From NCBI GenBank assembly GCA_902805475.1, contig CADCSX010000005.1, positions 40,001 through 104,000 on the forward strand: 64,000 nucleotides of DNA, read 5' to 3'. This stretch comes from Entonaema liquescens. Its lineage: Eukaryota; Ascomycota; Sordariomycetes; Xylariales; Xylariaceae. The position numbers and the translations under genes were made by a program. Positions within the stretch are counted from its first letter, which is position 1. Each line of letters starts with the position of its first letter. Under the pieces are notes generated by a model. That model made no database searches and was not told the DNA's origin. It saw only the letters and a list, made by a program, of their open reading frames with translations. Shown piece after piece: positions 54,150 to 64,000 of this stretch.

Positions 54150-55799
54150 AGAAAAAGAAAGTTTTTGATTTTTCGTAACGTAATATTGCGAGAAATTAAT
54201 AATAATTTATAGAAAATAAATAATTATAATATTTAAAAAGTTATGATAATTTTATATTGTAATTGTAATGGTAATATTATTTAAAAATGTTAATGTTAAA
54301 ATAATGGTAAGAAATTTAACGCGTAATACGTTTAAACCGATTACGGTAAATAATCATAATAATAATAATAATAATAATAAAAAATCGAAAAAAAAATAAA
54401 TAAATAAAGAAAAATACGAAGAAATAATTATAATATTATTTCAAATATTAATAAATTTAATACGTAAAAAAGTAAATTAAAAATTAATAAATTAAAAATG
54501 TAAATTATTAAAATAATAAAAAAAAAATATAATATTTACGTATTATTTAAAGAACGGAAACGAAATAATAATATATTAAATTAACCGTATTTAAAAAGAT
54601 AAAAAAAGAAATAAAAAAAGTAAAAATAAAAATTTTAAAAAAAATAAATATTACCGGTATTTTTTAAAATTTATAAATAGTAAAATAATGATAAATAAAT
54701 ATAATAATTACGAACTGTTAAATTTAAAATAACGTAATAGTAATTTTATTATAAAAAATAAAAAAAATTATTATTAAAAGAAATTTAATAGATTTAAAAA
54801 TAATTAAAAAAATATTAAAAAAATAATAAAAGTAATTAATTAAGTTTTAAAAAAGAAAAAAATAATAATAATGCGTAAATTTCGAAATGGAATTATTACT
54901 ATTATATTTTAAAAAAATGTAAAAGTTTATAAATAAAAAAAATAAAAATAAATAAAAGAAATTTTTAAAAATTAAATTATAAATATTAATTAATCTTTTA
55001 TTTTTATAATAAAAAGTTTTAAAGCGGATAAATTATAAAATATATATATTAATTTTAAAAAATTATTAATAAATATTAAAGTAAAAAATTGTTAAAATAT
55101 TAAAAATTAAAAATTAATATATTATAAAAAAAAAAAATTTAAATATATAATGTTAATTATAAAAGTAATTTTATTAAAAACGGTAAAAATTTTATATAAT
55201 AATGGATTATTTTAAAAAATAAAGTTTTTTTAATATAAATTTTTTATAAAAAATGCAAAAATAAAGTAATATTATAAATATTACGGTTTTAATTATATAG
55301 TAAAATATTACAAATAATAAACGAAATATAATAAAAACGTAAATATAATGTATAAAGAAAAAAAATGGAATTATATAAAGAAAATTAAATATAAAAATTA
55401 TAATAAAGTAAAAAAAAAAAAAAAGTAAAAAAAAAGTATATATATAAATTATAATAATTTAAAAAAAAAAAAAAGATTCGGATATTTTTCGAACGTAATT
55501 TATATTATTTATAATAATTTTACGTTTATAATATTCAAAAAAATAAAAAAAAAAAACTTTTTAAAAAATAAGTTAAATAATAATATAAATTCGGGATTAT
55601 TTTTTTTAATTATAAAAATATTTAAAAAAAGAAAATTTAAAAAAACGGTATATATAATAAATATATTAAAAATAACGTATATTTTTTTAATGTTATTTTC
55701 GGTATTAATAATAATATTTAAAATTAAATTAATTTTATTTAAATAAATAATTTATATATAAAAATAAAATAATATATAATTTTTTAAAAATATATAATG

Positions 55800-56480
55800 A
55801 TAAAAATAAAAATAATATATTAAAACGTAATATAAAATAATAAAATATTATTTTAAATTTTAAAAATACGAAATAATTTAAATTTAATTGCGGTATAAAA
55901 ATTATAATTTATAAAAAAAAAATTTTATAATTTGTTAATTAATACTTATAAAATGATATAAAGTAAATTAAAATAAATAATATTATATATAATTAAAATT
56001 ATAAATAATATTATATATAATTAAAATTATAAATAATATAAAGTAAATAAATAAAATAAAATATAATTAAATAATATGTAAATTACGTATTAAATACGGA
56101 ATAATAACGGTGTAAAACGTTTATATAAAATTGAAAAAAGTAATGAGATATAATTTTTTTTTAAAAATAAATAGTAAAAAGAAAAATAGGAAATATATTA
56201 TAATAAAAGATTTTAATATATATTATTTTATTTAAAATAAAAAAAATAAAATAATAAATAATTTAAATATTTTATTAAATTTAACGGAATAATGGCGGTT
56301 AAGTTTAATTATAATAAAAGGTTAATTTATAAAAATGATAAAAAATTAAAAAATTTTAATAATTAATTTAATGTAAATAAATGTAAAAATATTATATATG
56401 ACGTTTTAAAAATTAAATTAAATAAAATCCGATTATAAAGTATAATTAATTGAAATTATTATAAAAAATATTTAAAACGA
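55800..56480 (+). pseudogene. LINE AP-endonuclease domain remnant
   Basis: This is the domain that nicks target DNA for target-primed reverse transcription. Ignoring RIP stops, the start resembles a LINE endonuclease N-terminus, with QNVIQNNKILFQILKI near 55820 and NLNLIAVQK near 55880. At 56209-56220 is the core motif GDFN, here KDFNI, preceded by KYIII. EQWRLSLII and KGQF follow at the expected distance. At 56428-56436 is the terminal SDH motif, here SDY (His-to-Tyr by C-to-T), followed by KVQLIEI. DFN and SDY are in the same frame 219 bases apart, as in intact enzymes. About eight stops lie between them. Confidence 0.75.
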
Positions 56481-57239
56481 ATTTTATGAATTTTATAAAA
56501 AACGTAAAAAATAAGTATAAAAAGATTTCGATTTAACGATAATGGAAATAAAAATGGAAAAATTATTAATATTAAAGTTTTTTTTTAATTTTAAAGAATT
56601 AAATTTTTACGTAATTATATAATAAAAAAGTTTTAAAAAATAATAAATTTAATGGTATTAAAACGGAAAATAATTTTATTTATAACGGTTAAATGGTAAA
56701 TTAAAAAAATTATTAAAATAAAAAGAAATTTTATATAAAAAAAAATAATAAAATATAAAAATAATATAAAATTAAAAACGAAATGTTAATATAATAAAAA
56801 CGTATTATCAAATAATATAAAAATTAAAAAAAGTTTAATAACGGAAAACGGTAATAGAAACGTTAAAAAATAATAAATTTTTATGGAAATTAAAAAAATA
56901 AATTTAATTTAAAAGTTAATAAATTAATACGGAAAATAAAATTATTTCGATATTAAAAAGAAATATAAGTAAATAATTATAAATAATTATTTATATATAA
57001 AAAATAAATATATTTTAAATAAAGTTTTTTTTAAATTTAAATTTAAATTTAATAAATATAATTTTTAATAAAACGTTTAATACGAAATTTATAATTAATA
57101 ATTATGTAAAATGGAAAACGGTTAAAAATATATTAATAATTATAAAAAAATAAAAAATTTTAAAAAAAATAAAATATTAATAAAATTTTTATATAAATAT
57201 AATAAATTATTATTTAAAATTATTATAATAATAATAATA

Positions 57240-57600
57240 AATAATTTTTTTACGAATATTATTTAATAAAATTTTATATAATAATAATTATTATATTATT
57301 TAAATTAAATAAAATTAAAAAAAAAACGTTTTTAAATATATATAAATTAATAATATTATTAAATATTTTAAAAAAAATAATAAAAAAGATAATAATGTTA
57401 TAAATAACGTTTATAATAAAAATAAATAATAGAAAATATAAATTAATAAAAAAAATTATTAAAATAATAATGGAAATAATATATTTAATATTAAAAAATA
57501 AAATAAAAATGTTATTATTATAATTTAATATAACGGAAGTATTTAATTATATCGTTTTAAAAAAGTTATTATATATTTTTTAAAAAAAAAGATTTTTTAA
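57240..57600 (+). pseudogene. LINE reverse transcriptase N-terminal remnant
   Basis: At 57241-57300 frame 1 reads RILFNKILYNNNYY, the LFN..L..GY.P block that precedes the RT fingers in LINEs. From 57302 the readable frame is 2, with few stops. It ends in KMLLLQFNITEVFNYIVLKK (57509-57568), corresponding to the LLQLDI.GAFD.V palm motif with Asp-to-Asn changes. The frame switch near 57300 is probably an indel. The later FADD motif was not found, so the domain may be truncated or too mutated to read. Clearly inactive. Confidence 0.65.
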
Positions 57601-57869
57601 ATAAATAATAAAATAATAAAAATAAATTATATAAAAGTAATAAAAATAACTTTATATAATTAAATTTATTATTTAATTTATTAAAATAATAAAACTTTAA
57701 TAAAATATAATAATATATAATATAAATATATAATAAAAATTAAAAATAAACGAAAATAAATTAAATTTTTTCCGGTAAAAATATAATTTTTACCCGAACA
57801 TTTATTAAAAAAAAACATTAATAATATTTTAATTATAATAAATTAAATATATAAATATAATAAAATAAA

Positions 57870-57902
<33 letters not shown>

Positions 57903-57910
57903 TTTAATTT

Positions 57911-58690
57911 AAATAATTAAATATATATAAAATTTATTTTTTTATATATTTATTATAAATGAAAAATTATTATATAATTTAATTAAATTAATTTTAAATT
58001 TAATTATTTTAATAAATAAATTAAAATTAAAATTAATATTAAAATTAAAATAAAATTTATAATAATTTTTAAATTTAAATATATTTTAAATAAAATTATT
58101 TTTTTAATTAAAAATTAATTTTATTTTTTAATATTTATTTTAATTTATGTTTTTTTATTAAAAAAATATAATTTTAATTTAATTTTATTTAAATTTATTA
58201 AAATTTTATAATACGCGTTTACGCGTATTACGAAATACGTAACCGTAATTACGTTATTATATAATTATAAAAATTTTTAATATTTTATTAATTAATTTTT
58301 TATTATTTATTATTAATTTTTAATTATTTATTAATTATTTTTTATTTTTTTATTATTTATTATTTATTATTTATTATTTAATATTAAAATTTTAAAATTT
58401 TTACATTAATATTTTTTAAAAAAAATTAATATAAAACGTAATTTAATTTTTTATTTAAATTTAATTTAAATATTAAAATAAATTTATTTTTTTTAATTTA
58501 ATTATTTTAATAAATATCACGTGTTTAATAATTTTAAAAATAACTTATATAATTATTACGTTTTAATTTTATATATTATTATAATATTATATATATTTAA
58601 TTATTTAATTTAATGTTTTTTATTAAAAATTTTTATAAAAAAATTAATAATTTAATAAATTAACAATTATTTAATAACATTTAATGATAA
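57911..58690. other. AT-rich spacer with a CG-containing palindrome, no gene seen
   Basis: It consists of low-complexity AT-rich DNA with TTATTTATTATTTATTATT-like runs around 58300-58385. AATACGCGT at 58210-58218, two bases, and ACGCGTATT at 58221-58229 form a perfect 9-bp hairpin, followed by other CG-bearing words (TACGTAACCGTAATTACG). It could be the worn end of a transposon. No open frame. Base composition rises to normal from about 58700. Confidence 0.5.
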
Positions 58691-58710
58691 TAAATAAAGT
58701 TCCTTTAATT

Positions 58711-60485
58711 TTAAATTAACCGTTTCTTAATGCGCATAACGGTTTTTATGTTAAGCATTTTCATAAATAATATATTTATTACATGGGGTTTCGCTTTAAT
58801 ATATTCGATGTCGTAATTCGTCAACAAATACGTTACGACAAGTTTCGTTTCGTGGACAACTAGGTAAAAACCGACTTGGACACGGATTTTTACTAGTTCC
58901 GAAGCCAAAAAAAAGATCATCCGGGGTAGTCGTAAGCTTACTTGTTATATAGTTTTTGCTATCTTTGTGTTTGGCGGTAACGAACCGGAAAAGATTAAAA
59001 CGGGGAGCGTTTGAATATGTGGTTTCGTCGTAATGAATGCTTTCTATTGGTGAGGCCAATATCGTACCTTAAGGAATAGTAATGGCGGATTCGCCATGCT
59101 TGAGCAATATACCTTTCGGGTCGACCACCTAGGAAAAGTTAGATGTAGTACTATAGAGACCGGGGCAACGGACGGTCTGAGCCATAGCTACGGAAGCAAA
59201 TGCCGCTACTTTCATCGACTCTCGAATGGCAGAATCGACAAGTCTGAGTTTCCGAATCGCTTCTAGATTCCACTTCCCGCCTGTGCCGTTCAATACCATG
59301 TCTCACTCCTCCCGTAACGCCTCGATATACCCTAAAGATAAGTCGGAAGTAATAAGACAAGTGATAAGGTTATGCAAGGTCAAGGTCGTGCTATGTAGAG
59401 ATAAGTTATTGGTTATGAGAAGCCGATCGGATATGAGGCTTGGTGATCGCTGCGCATCGTCATTGCGGGAAATGGCTTCGTTAATGATCAGCTAGAGAGC
59501 ATCTTTCTATGCTACGTTAGCTTGGGATATGTTAAGAGCTACGCTGATTAATCTTACAGCGGGTCTTTTGCTGCCGTCGTCCCTATTTTCCTGCGTCTCT
59601 CTGATCCTAGCTTCGATATACGGAGTGCATATTCTGGCAATTCTTCTCGCGTAATACGCACACCAGAGCTTCACCAAAAACCCGGTCAGAGGCCTGAATA
59701 GCTTTGGTATGATACTAATGAGCATCGATCCTCCGAAGAGCGCCACCGACTGGCTATTTAAACTTGACAGGTATTCCTCGTCATTACCTAGGTGGCGTCA
59801 GGTAGAGTTACGGGTGCTCATCTCGGCCCTTACATAAAGGAAGACCGCATAGCGCAGAATTCGCAGCCCTGGCGATGACGTGGAAACATGCTTTCCATAT
59901 AGTGACCTCCTTCCATGCGGAGCCAGTGCCCCACGAATTAAAGCCGTCCTCGAGTGCGGTGATCATCGGCCCCGTAAGCGCGTCGAGTTCCCGCGTGAGT
60001 TGGCTGGGGATGAGATATCGATGAAAAGGATCGAGAATGACCCTTTGGTCGCGAACGGTGTATTCGGCCTGGATCTGTTCCTGAAGCGTACCGAAGATAT
60101 CCAGTTGATTCTCCGGCAGTTTACCCCACTGCTTTCATCTGTTCCGTCGGGAGAATGATTATTGTTCCTCGGTCCATTGTATGAATTAGGTATGGGGAAT
60201 CGCGCTTGGTGAACTTGGAAAGGTGTTAGGCTTTTTAAATGTAGGTATGACCAAGGCTATCACCTTTGAGTAGCCTTCTAAAGCCCATCTTGCTGTCCCG
60301 AATAGGGATCTGAACGTTGCTCTGATGCCGTGGAAATACTCATCGCGAAATCCAACTTCGGGGAATGTTCTTCTTAAGGTGTTATGCTGACGCCGTCCTT
60401 CAGATCCAGAGGTGAGAAGGAAGTAGGCAGCCGGAATGAATAGCACTAGTAATGCTACTTCTATTTGCGATACAGGTACCGTCAT
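58711..60485 (-). pseudogene. Cytochrome P450 monooxygenase pseudogene, five exons
   Basis: This is a decayed membrane-anchored haem monooxygenase of the fungal secondary-metabolism type. Exons: 60264-60485, 59834-60213, 59558-59787, 59174-59506, 58711-59128. The introns are 50, 46, 51 and 45 bp with GT...AG ends and CTAAC/CTGAC branch sites. Removing two single-base insertions gives exactly 527 codons, the usual P450 length. The N-terminal membrane helix (LLVLFIPAAYFLL) is followed by EGYSKF and LFRPLTGF. The I-helix region reads LHSTTLTL. The ExxR motif is altered (RESMK), and the haem loop FGFGTSKNPCPSRF keeps Cys but has Ser for Gly. Lesions: +1 near 60120-60130, +1 in the A5 run at 58866-58870, and in-frame stops at 59492-59494, 59303-59305 and 59069-59071. 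AT bias grows toward the C-terminus, which faces the array, consistent with RIP leakage. No partner cluster genes are in view. Confidence 0.88.
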
Positions 60486-61499
60486 TTTCTCTGATTGTCA
60501 CAAGGTGGGGCAAGAGGTGTGGGAACAACTTCGTGGTTCCGCAAGGACTCTCACTGAGATAACTTTGGCTTCCAGAGCTACATACTAAGCACGTTCTTTG
60601 TTCTAAGGTTTGGATACGCAAAATGCACGCACGAAAAGTCGTCAAGTGTGTGTACAAGCGTGGGTTAGCGTGTAGTGGTTCTGATCCTTGCTTTGTTCTA
60701 AAGGGCCTTAAGTAAGATCCTTGATACCGATTAAGGGAGTTGTAAGTATACCTGGTATAACTTTTTGTGAAGTTAGGTAACTTATCATCATATATGCACT
60801 TGATTTTAAGAAGTATGTCAGCATTCTTAGAGCGAGTGTTGGAAGCAAGAGCAAAGCTAATAATAGCTGCGATGTAGGGGTTTACCAACGCTCGCTCTCC
60901 TATTTTTCAAAGATGCAGCAACTTTACGTGAATTCATTCCCATTTCTAATTTGTATGACGACAATTTAGCAAGAGTTTGTCCTGGTGTGCAAGAGTGGGT
61001 TAGGCATTGATCATCCCTTACATGGACGTTAGGAAACTCGTTAGATTTCGTGCTCTTTACGGTAGCTGCGCTAGAAAGCTATCTATTTATAGCGACAGGA
61101 TCAGACCGATTCAAATCATCGAATAAATTGTCAGTGCATATTCTACCAATAGGAGATGTGTAGTCGCCCTTGCACGACAGCGTTGTAGTAGTGTACTTCT
61201 AAGTTGGATATCTAACTACGGCCAATCAAATTTCCTGAGAGAAGAAGAGAGTTACTCAACCATTATGTTGTCATTCACCACCAGCGTTCAAGGGAAATTA
61301 ATATCGGAGCATATTCGTGAAGGAGCCCTCTAACAGCGGTTAAATATATACTGACCCAAAGATATAACAATATGTACAACAGAGGTAAATAAACAAACGA
61401 GTCCATTCTATAACCAAATATCTATATCCTTATCCTGTCATCATCAGTTTTAACGCCGTTTCCATGGCCTTGCCTGTGAGAAGAGTCAAACGTCTACGC
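60486..61499. other. Intergenic region between P450 pseudogene and AA14 gene
   Basis: It contains the upstream region of the P450 pseudogene and the downstream region of the AA14 gene, both on the minus strand. The 162-codon minus-strand frame 60400-60888 overlaps P450 exon 1 in another register and resembles nothing I know. From 60890 to 61440 I see no open frame, RNA gene or repeat. Composition is ordinary (about 40-45% GC), so RIP did not obviously reach here. Confidence 0.5.
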
Positions 61500-62602
61500 T
61501 CACTGGAAAATATCGTTCTGCGCACCGGGCTGCCATCCCATCTTCTGGTTGTAACCGGGAGACACACCGGCTGGCGTCTCGACGTTGTTTCCTTCGGCTT
61601 CTGCATGGAATGTCAATATTTGAGAAAGCAAAGGAGGAAGCAAGGGGGGAAGTAAACTCACGGTTCCAAGCGATCATCTGCTTTGCTCCAGTGACGCAGG
61701 GGGTCTTTCCGTCGCCGCAGTATACTGGCGGCTTAGCGGAAGCGAGTGTTCTGTTGGAAGTAGAGCCGGTGACGCGGCATTTGAAGTTTTGCATGTATAT
61801 GTTCGGTTCGCCGCCTTTGGAGATAAAGTCAGTACGGAATACTTGGAAAAGCGGCCGTCTTGAACTTACATCCGTCTGGAACCCAGAGCCACGCGCAGTA
61901 GCAGCCGTCTTCGGGGCATGATGGCAGGTCGCGAGGCACCTGGTAAGTAGCGAGGCGTTTCCAAGGAGTGCTATTATTTATGTTAAGCTTTGTTTTTATC
62001 TTTGCTTGGGGGAGCGGGCGTACTGTTCTAGCACGGTAAACACCACCAAGTTCTCCATTGTCACCTTGGAGAGATCTGAGTTGTATGAGATAGCAAAAGC
62101 CGTACCGGCGGCGGTGGATTCGTTGCGAGCATGCATTGCGCCTCCCAAACCGTCGGGGTTATCGATGAGACAGGTATCGGGAGACGGGCTGTGCCAGTCA
62201 TCCGGGTGATCCTTTCCATCCGGCCACTCCGACGTGAATCTCCCGTCGTAAGAGAGGGTAGACATGGCTCTGTTGGAAGCTAGCTCGACGGTAAAAGATC
62301 CGCCGGCCGGGAGGTCGAGATAGTCGCCGGGGCTAGGACGGAACTGATCCGAGTCGCAGCCGCGGTCGTGCTGCATCCACCACTGGCTCTTAGGGAGTTG
62401 GAAAACCGGGCTTACCACCGTGTTGGTGTTTGGGTTTTCTACTCCGGGTTCCGTACCGTTCTAAGCTAGTTAGCGTGGGACGAAGACATAAGATGAAAGA
62501 GTAACTTACAATACAGTACATGCCTTTGGCAAAAGCTGCGACGTGAGCTCGGACGAAGCCGACCGATGCCAGCGTGGCGACGACTGTGGTAGCAGACTTC
62601 AT
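61500..62602 (-). CDS. Secreted AA14-type lytic polysaccharide monooxygenase, five exons, intact
   Basis: A copper enzyme of the AA14 type, a family known for oxidative cleavage of xylan associated with cellulose; it would act outside the cell. Exons: 62510-62602, 62024-62460, 61870-61970, 61662-61814, 61500-61600. The introns are 49, 53, 55 and 61 bp with GT...AG ends, and phases agree throughout, giving 294 residues. The start MKSATTVVATLASVGFVRA is a signal peptide. Cleavage exposes His20 (HVAAFAKGMYC), the first ligand of the copper histidine brace; His141 (AMHARNE) is the likely second. Other family blocks are PAGGSFTVELASNRA, TAAGTAFAISYNSDL, VVFTV, TPWKRLATYQVP, CAWLWVPDGCGEP and the C-terminus GAQNDIFQ. 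Paired Cys suggest disulfides. A TTTATAA lies about 20 bp upstream of ATG on the minus strand. No stop, frameshift or RIP bias. The family call is from recognition, not from a search. Confidence 0.88.
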
Positions 62603-63840
62603 AGTACGGTATAGTTGTTATAAAGGCAAAAATTTAAAGTCTTAAGAGTCGATAAGAAATAAGCTTGAACATATTCCAAGACTCGAATATCGTGCCCAGA
62701 TATCCATCTATTTAAGTGTCGTCTTTGGCAAGTTAGCCTATCCTTCAGCGTAGCCATTCCCACTGTTTCATCAGCCGTCGATGCAGCTTGAAGAGGCAAC
62801 CCCTCAAGATGAAAGCTATTCGATGCGAGGTCATATTAAAGGAGCTGACGCCACCAGAAGAGGCTTGGCTCAGCCCAGATAGAGATAAATTATGGGCTTC
62901 GGATCTCCAATAGGAAACCCCAAGTATTTAAGCTGTTGTGGAGTGCTATAATCAGCTTACTATTGGGCGGGATTTCGTGAAATTGCTTAGGGACCTACGC
63001 GATTTGTAGTTAAAATTAACGAGATGATTCTTTTTTTAGTTTCGCTATATCGCTTTCGACCTGTCATTGTTGTGTCTTACAAGCCGGGCCTTAGATGAAA
63101 CACAAGATCGCCGAGAGCTTTACGAGATAATCCAATCACAGACTTGCAGCTTTGGTTAACATTTCGGGCAATATTTTTGAGAACTGATCATAAGAAGCAA
63201 TTAAGACTCTTTCGATACCCGTGATATTTACTTCAATTTCGATATAAAATTAGCTAAGCGAAAGCCTTACACGTTTAGTCTCTAATGTCGTCAGCCTTAT
63301 ACTAGATAATAATTATCAAACATTGATGACGCAAAAACATGAACATATCAACACTTAACTTTTACCTCGGCTAAGGAGAAACTAAAGGCCTCGCTTTATT
63401 TAATTTCATGAATCATTTATAATATTAAGTTGCTCAGAACTATAAAGAATTTAATAAGTACGGTAGTTGCTGGAAAATAAAACCACGCTGTTTGCGACAC
63501 GTTTGGAAGCTCTAATACAGCAATTATGCAAGTGTCCTCCACGTCATTCTCTAAGTATCTCAATGGCCTCAAACCTCACTTTCGAGCCACTGGCGTCTGC
63601 GGCGCCGCCACACCGCACCATTGGTCCGGATGTTTGTATTTGTGGGGCGTGGAAATTGAGCGACTCGTACTTAGTGAGGTCTGAGGTAAATTGGTCCGTG
63701 CAGGCCGTCAGCGGTGGTTGTGAAATAAAAAAAATCAACATTACATTTACAAGGCATCAAAAAGTCAACAACAACGTTGAAAATAACCTCTATTTTATTA
63801 CTCGGGGTCATTACTATACTCTCCGATCCTCCCCGTCTTT
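62603..63840. other. Region upstream of the AA14 gene, no confident gene
   Basis: The first several hundred bases should hold the AA14 promoter. TTAAATA-like words lie on the minus strand near 62710. From 62900 to 63460 I see nothing recognisable. The 145-codon plus-strand frame at 63467-63904 (with PPHRTIGPDVCICGAWKL) and the opposing 65-codon frame at 63544-63741 overlap each other. Neither has a recognisable domain, signal peptide or introns. They could belong to a dispersed repeat; I do not call them as genes. Confidence 0.4.
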
Positions 63841-63854
63841 TTGTATGTCTATAA

Positions 63855-63965
63855 GACGTTGCGTTGTAGTGTTGCGGCCTTCGATGTTAAAAGACGCGTT
63901 TTAACGTTCACTAAGACCCCCAAAACACTACTACTTCACAAACGCGCAACAGCAACACCAACGTC
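63855..63965. repeat. Inverted repeat at the window edge
   Basis: GACGTTGCGTTGTAGTGTTG (from 63855, ending GCG at 63876) and the reverse complement of 63945-63965 (GACGTTGGTGTTGCTGTTGC, then G) are near-identical over about 21 bases with 68 bases between them. TTAAAA-GACGCG-TTTTAA (63886-63903) lies inside as a second palindrome. It could be the end of a small transposon or a chance structure. Confidence 0.45.
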
Positions 63966-64000
63966 TAAAATATCTCTTATTTCATCGTTCGGGGCTAATA

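Larger units (their letters stand above)
54150..57910 (+). mobile_element. RIP-degraded non-LTR retrotransposon (LINE with AP endonuclease and RT)
   Basis: It begins where unit 5 homology stops (AAGAAAAAGAAAGTTTTTGA). The composition differs from the array: purine-rich on the plus strand, with A runs and TAA microsatellites at 54355-54381 and 57870-57903. Endonuclease and reverse transcriptase remnants (separate entries) lie in the usual LINE order. The 1.6 kb before them would be the gag-like ORF1, in which I recognise nothing. Recognisable coding stops soon after the early RT motifs, so the 3' half of RT is either lost or unreadable. No target duplication was found, so the ends are approximate. 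Confidence 0.72.

Noticed and set aside
54250..54290. LINE endonuclease start (NCNG-like peptide near 54257)
   Set aside because: It is about 1.9 kb before the GDFN motif, too far for one endonuclease domain. A better N-terminus lies near 55810.
2200..58690. Mitochondrial or plastid DNA because of extreme AT content
   Set aside because: The same sequence exists in GC-rich form at 1-2200, and AT enrichment follows C-to-T/G-to-A changes between units. The neighbouring genes have nuclear spliceosomal introns.
59226..59495. Plus-strand 89-codon open frame
   Set aside because: It is antisense to P450 exon 4, where the K-helix region is recognisable.
59880..60158. Plus-strand 92-codon open frame
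   Set aside because: It is antisense to P450 exon 2 and has no independent similarity.
61464..62209. Plus-strand open frames (61464-61655, 61610-61921, 62006-62209)
   Set aside because: They are antisense shadows of the AA14 exons, whose splice phases and motifs are consistent.
62599..62799. Minus-strand 66-codon open frame just upstream of the AA14 start
   Set aside because: It has no similarity, overlaps the probable promoter, and its end lies at the AA14 start codon.

Overview
The window looks like nuclear DNA of a filamentous ascomycete. The two right-hand genes have short spliceosomal introns (45-61 bp) with CTAAC/CTGAC-like branch sites, and the left 58 kb carries the signature of repeat-induced point mutation (RIP). 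In that stretch the same sequence occurs once in GC-rich form and several times in AT-rich form, differing almost only by C-to-T and G-to-A changes. The surviving C and G lie mostly in CG, CC or GG contexts and CA/TG pairs are depleted.

Layout. (1) 1-54149: a head-to-tail array of one ~10.85 kb unit: unit 1 (1-10852), unit 2 (10853-21722), unit 3 (21723-39593, split by a Copia retrotransposon), unit 4 (39594-49177, with deletions and two insertions) and unit 5 (49178-54149, truncated, with a solo LTR). The left edge of the array is outside the window. Only the first ~2.2 kb of unit 1 and a few small patches escaped RIP. That island is packed with copies of a motif around TACAGGGTA/TACCCTGTA. 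The rest of the unit looks like degraded coding sequence of unknown identity. (2) 23712-30772: a full-length, RIP-killed Ty1/Copia element with 153-bp LTRs and a 5-bp target duplication. Domains recognisable through the mutations are a gag zinc knuckle, the end of the integrase, reverse transcriptase and RNase H. (3) 42641-43128: a 488-bp non-coding element with terminal inverted repeats and a TA duplication. (4) ~54150-57910: a RIP-degraded LINE with endonuclease and reverse transcriptase. (5) 57911-58690: AT-rich spacer with a CG-containing hairpin. (6) 58711-60485, minus strand: a five-exon cytochrome P450 pseudogene with two frameshifts and three in-frame stops. (7) 61500-62602, minus strand: an intact five-exon secreted protein that I recognise as an AA14-type copper lytic polysaccharide monooxygenase. 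(8) 62603-64000: no confident gene, and an inverted repeat at the very end.

How the parts relate. Long tandem duplication would have exposed the array to RIP. Two Copia-family insertions landed in the same CCCGGGAG-type motif of the array. RIP-like change appears to have spread into the neighbouring P450, whose AT bias is strongest at the end facing the array, while the AA14 gene about 3 kb further on is intact. The identity of the 10.85-kb unit is unresolved and is the most interesting open question. All calls are by eye; no alignment or database search was run.
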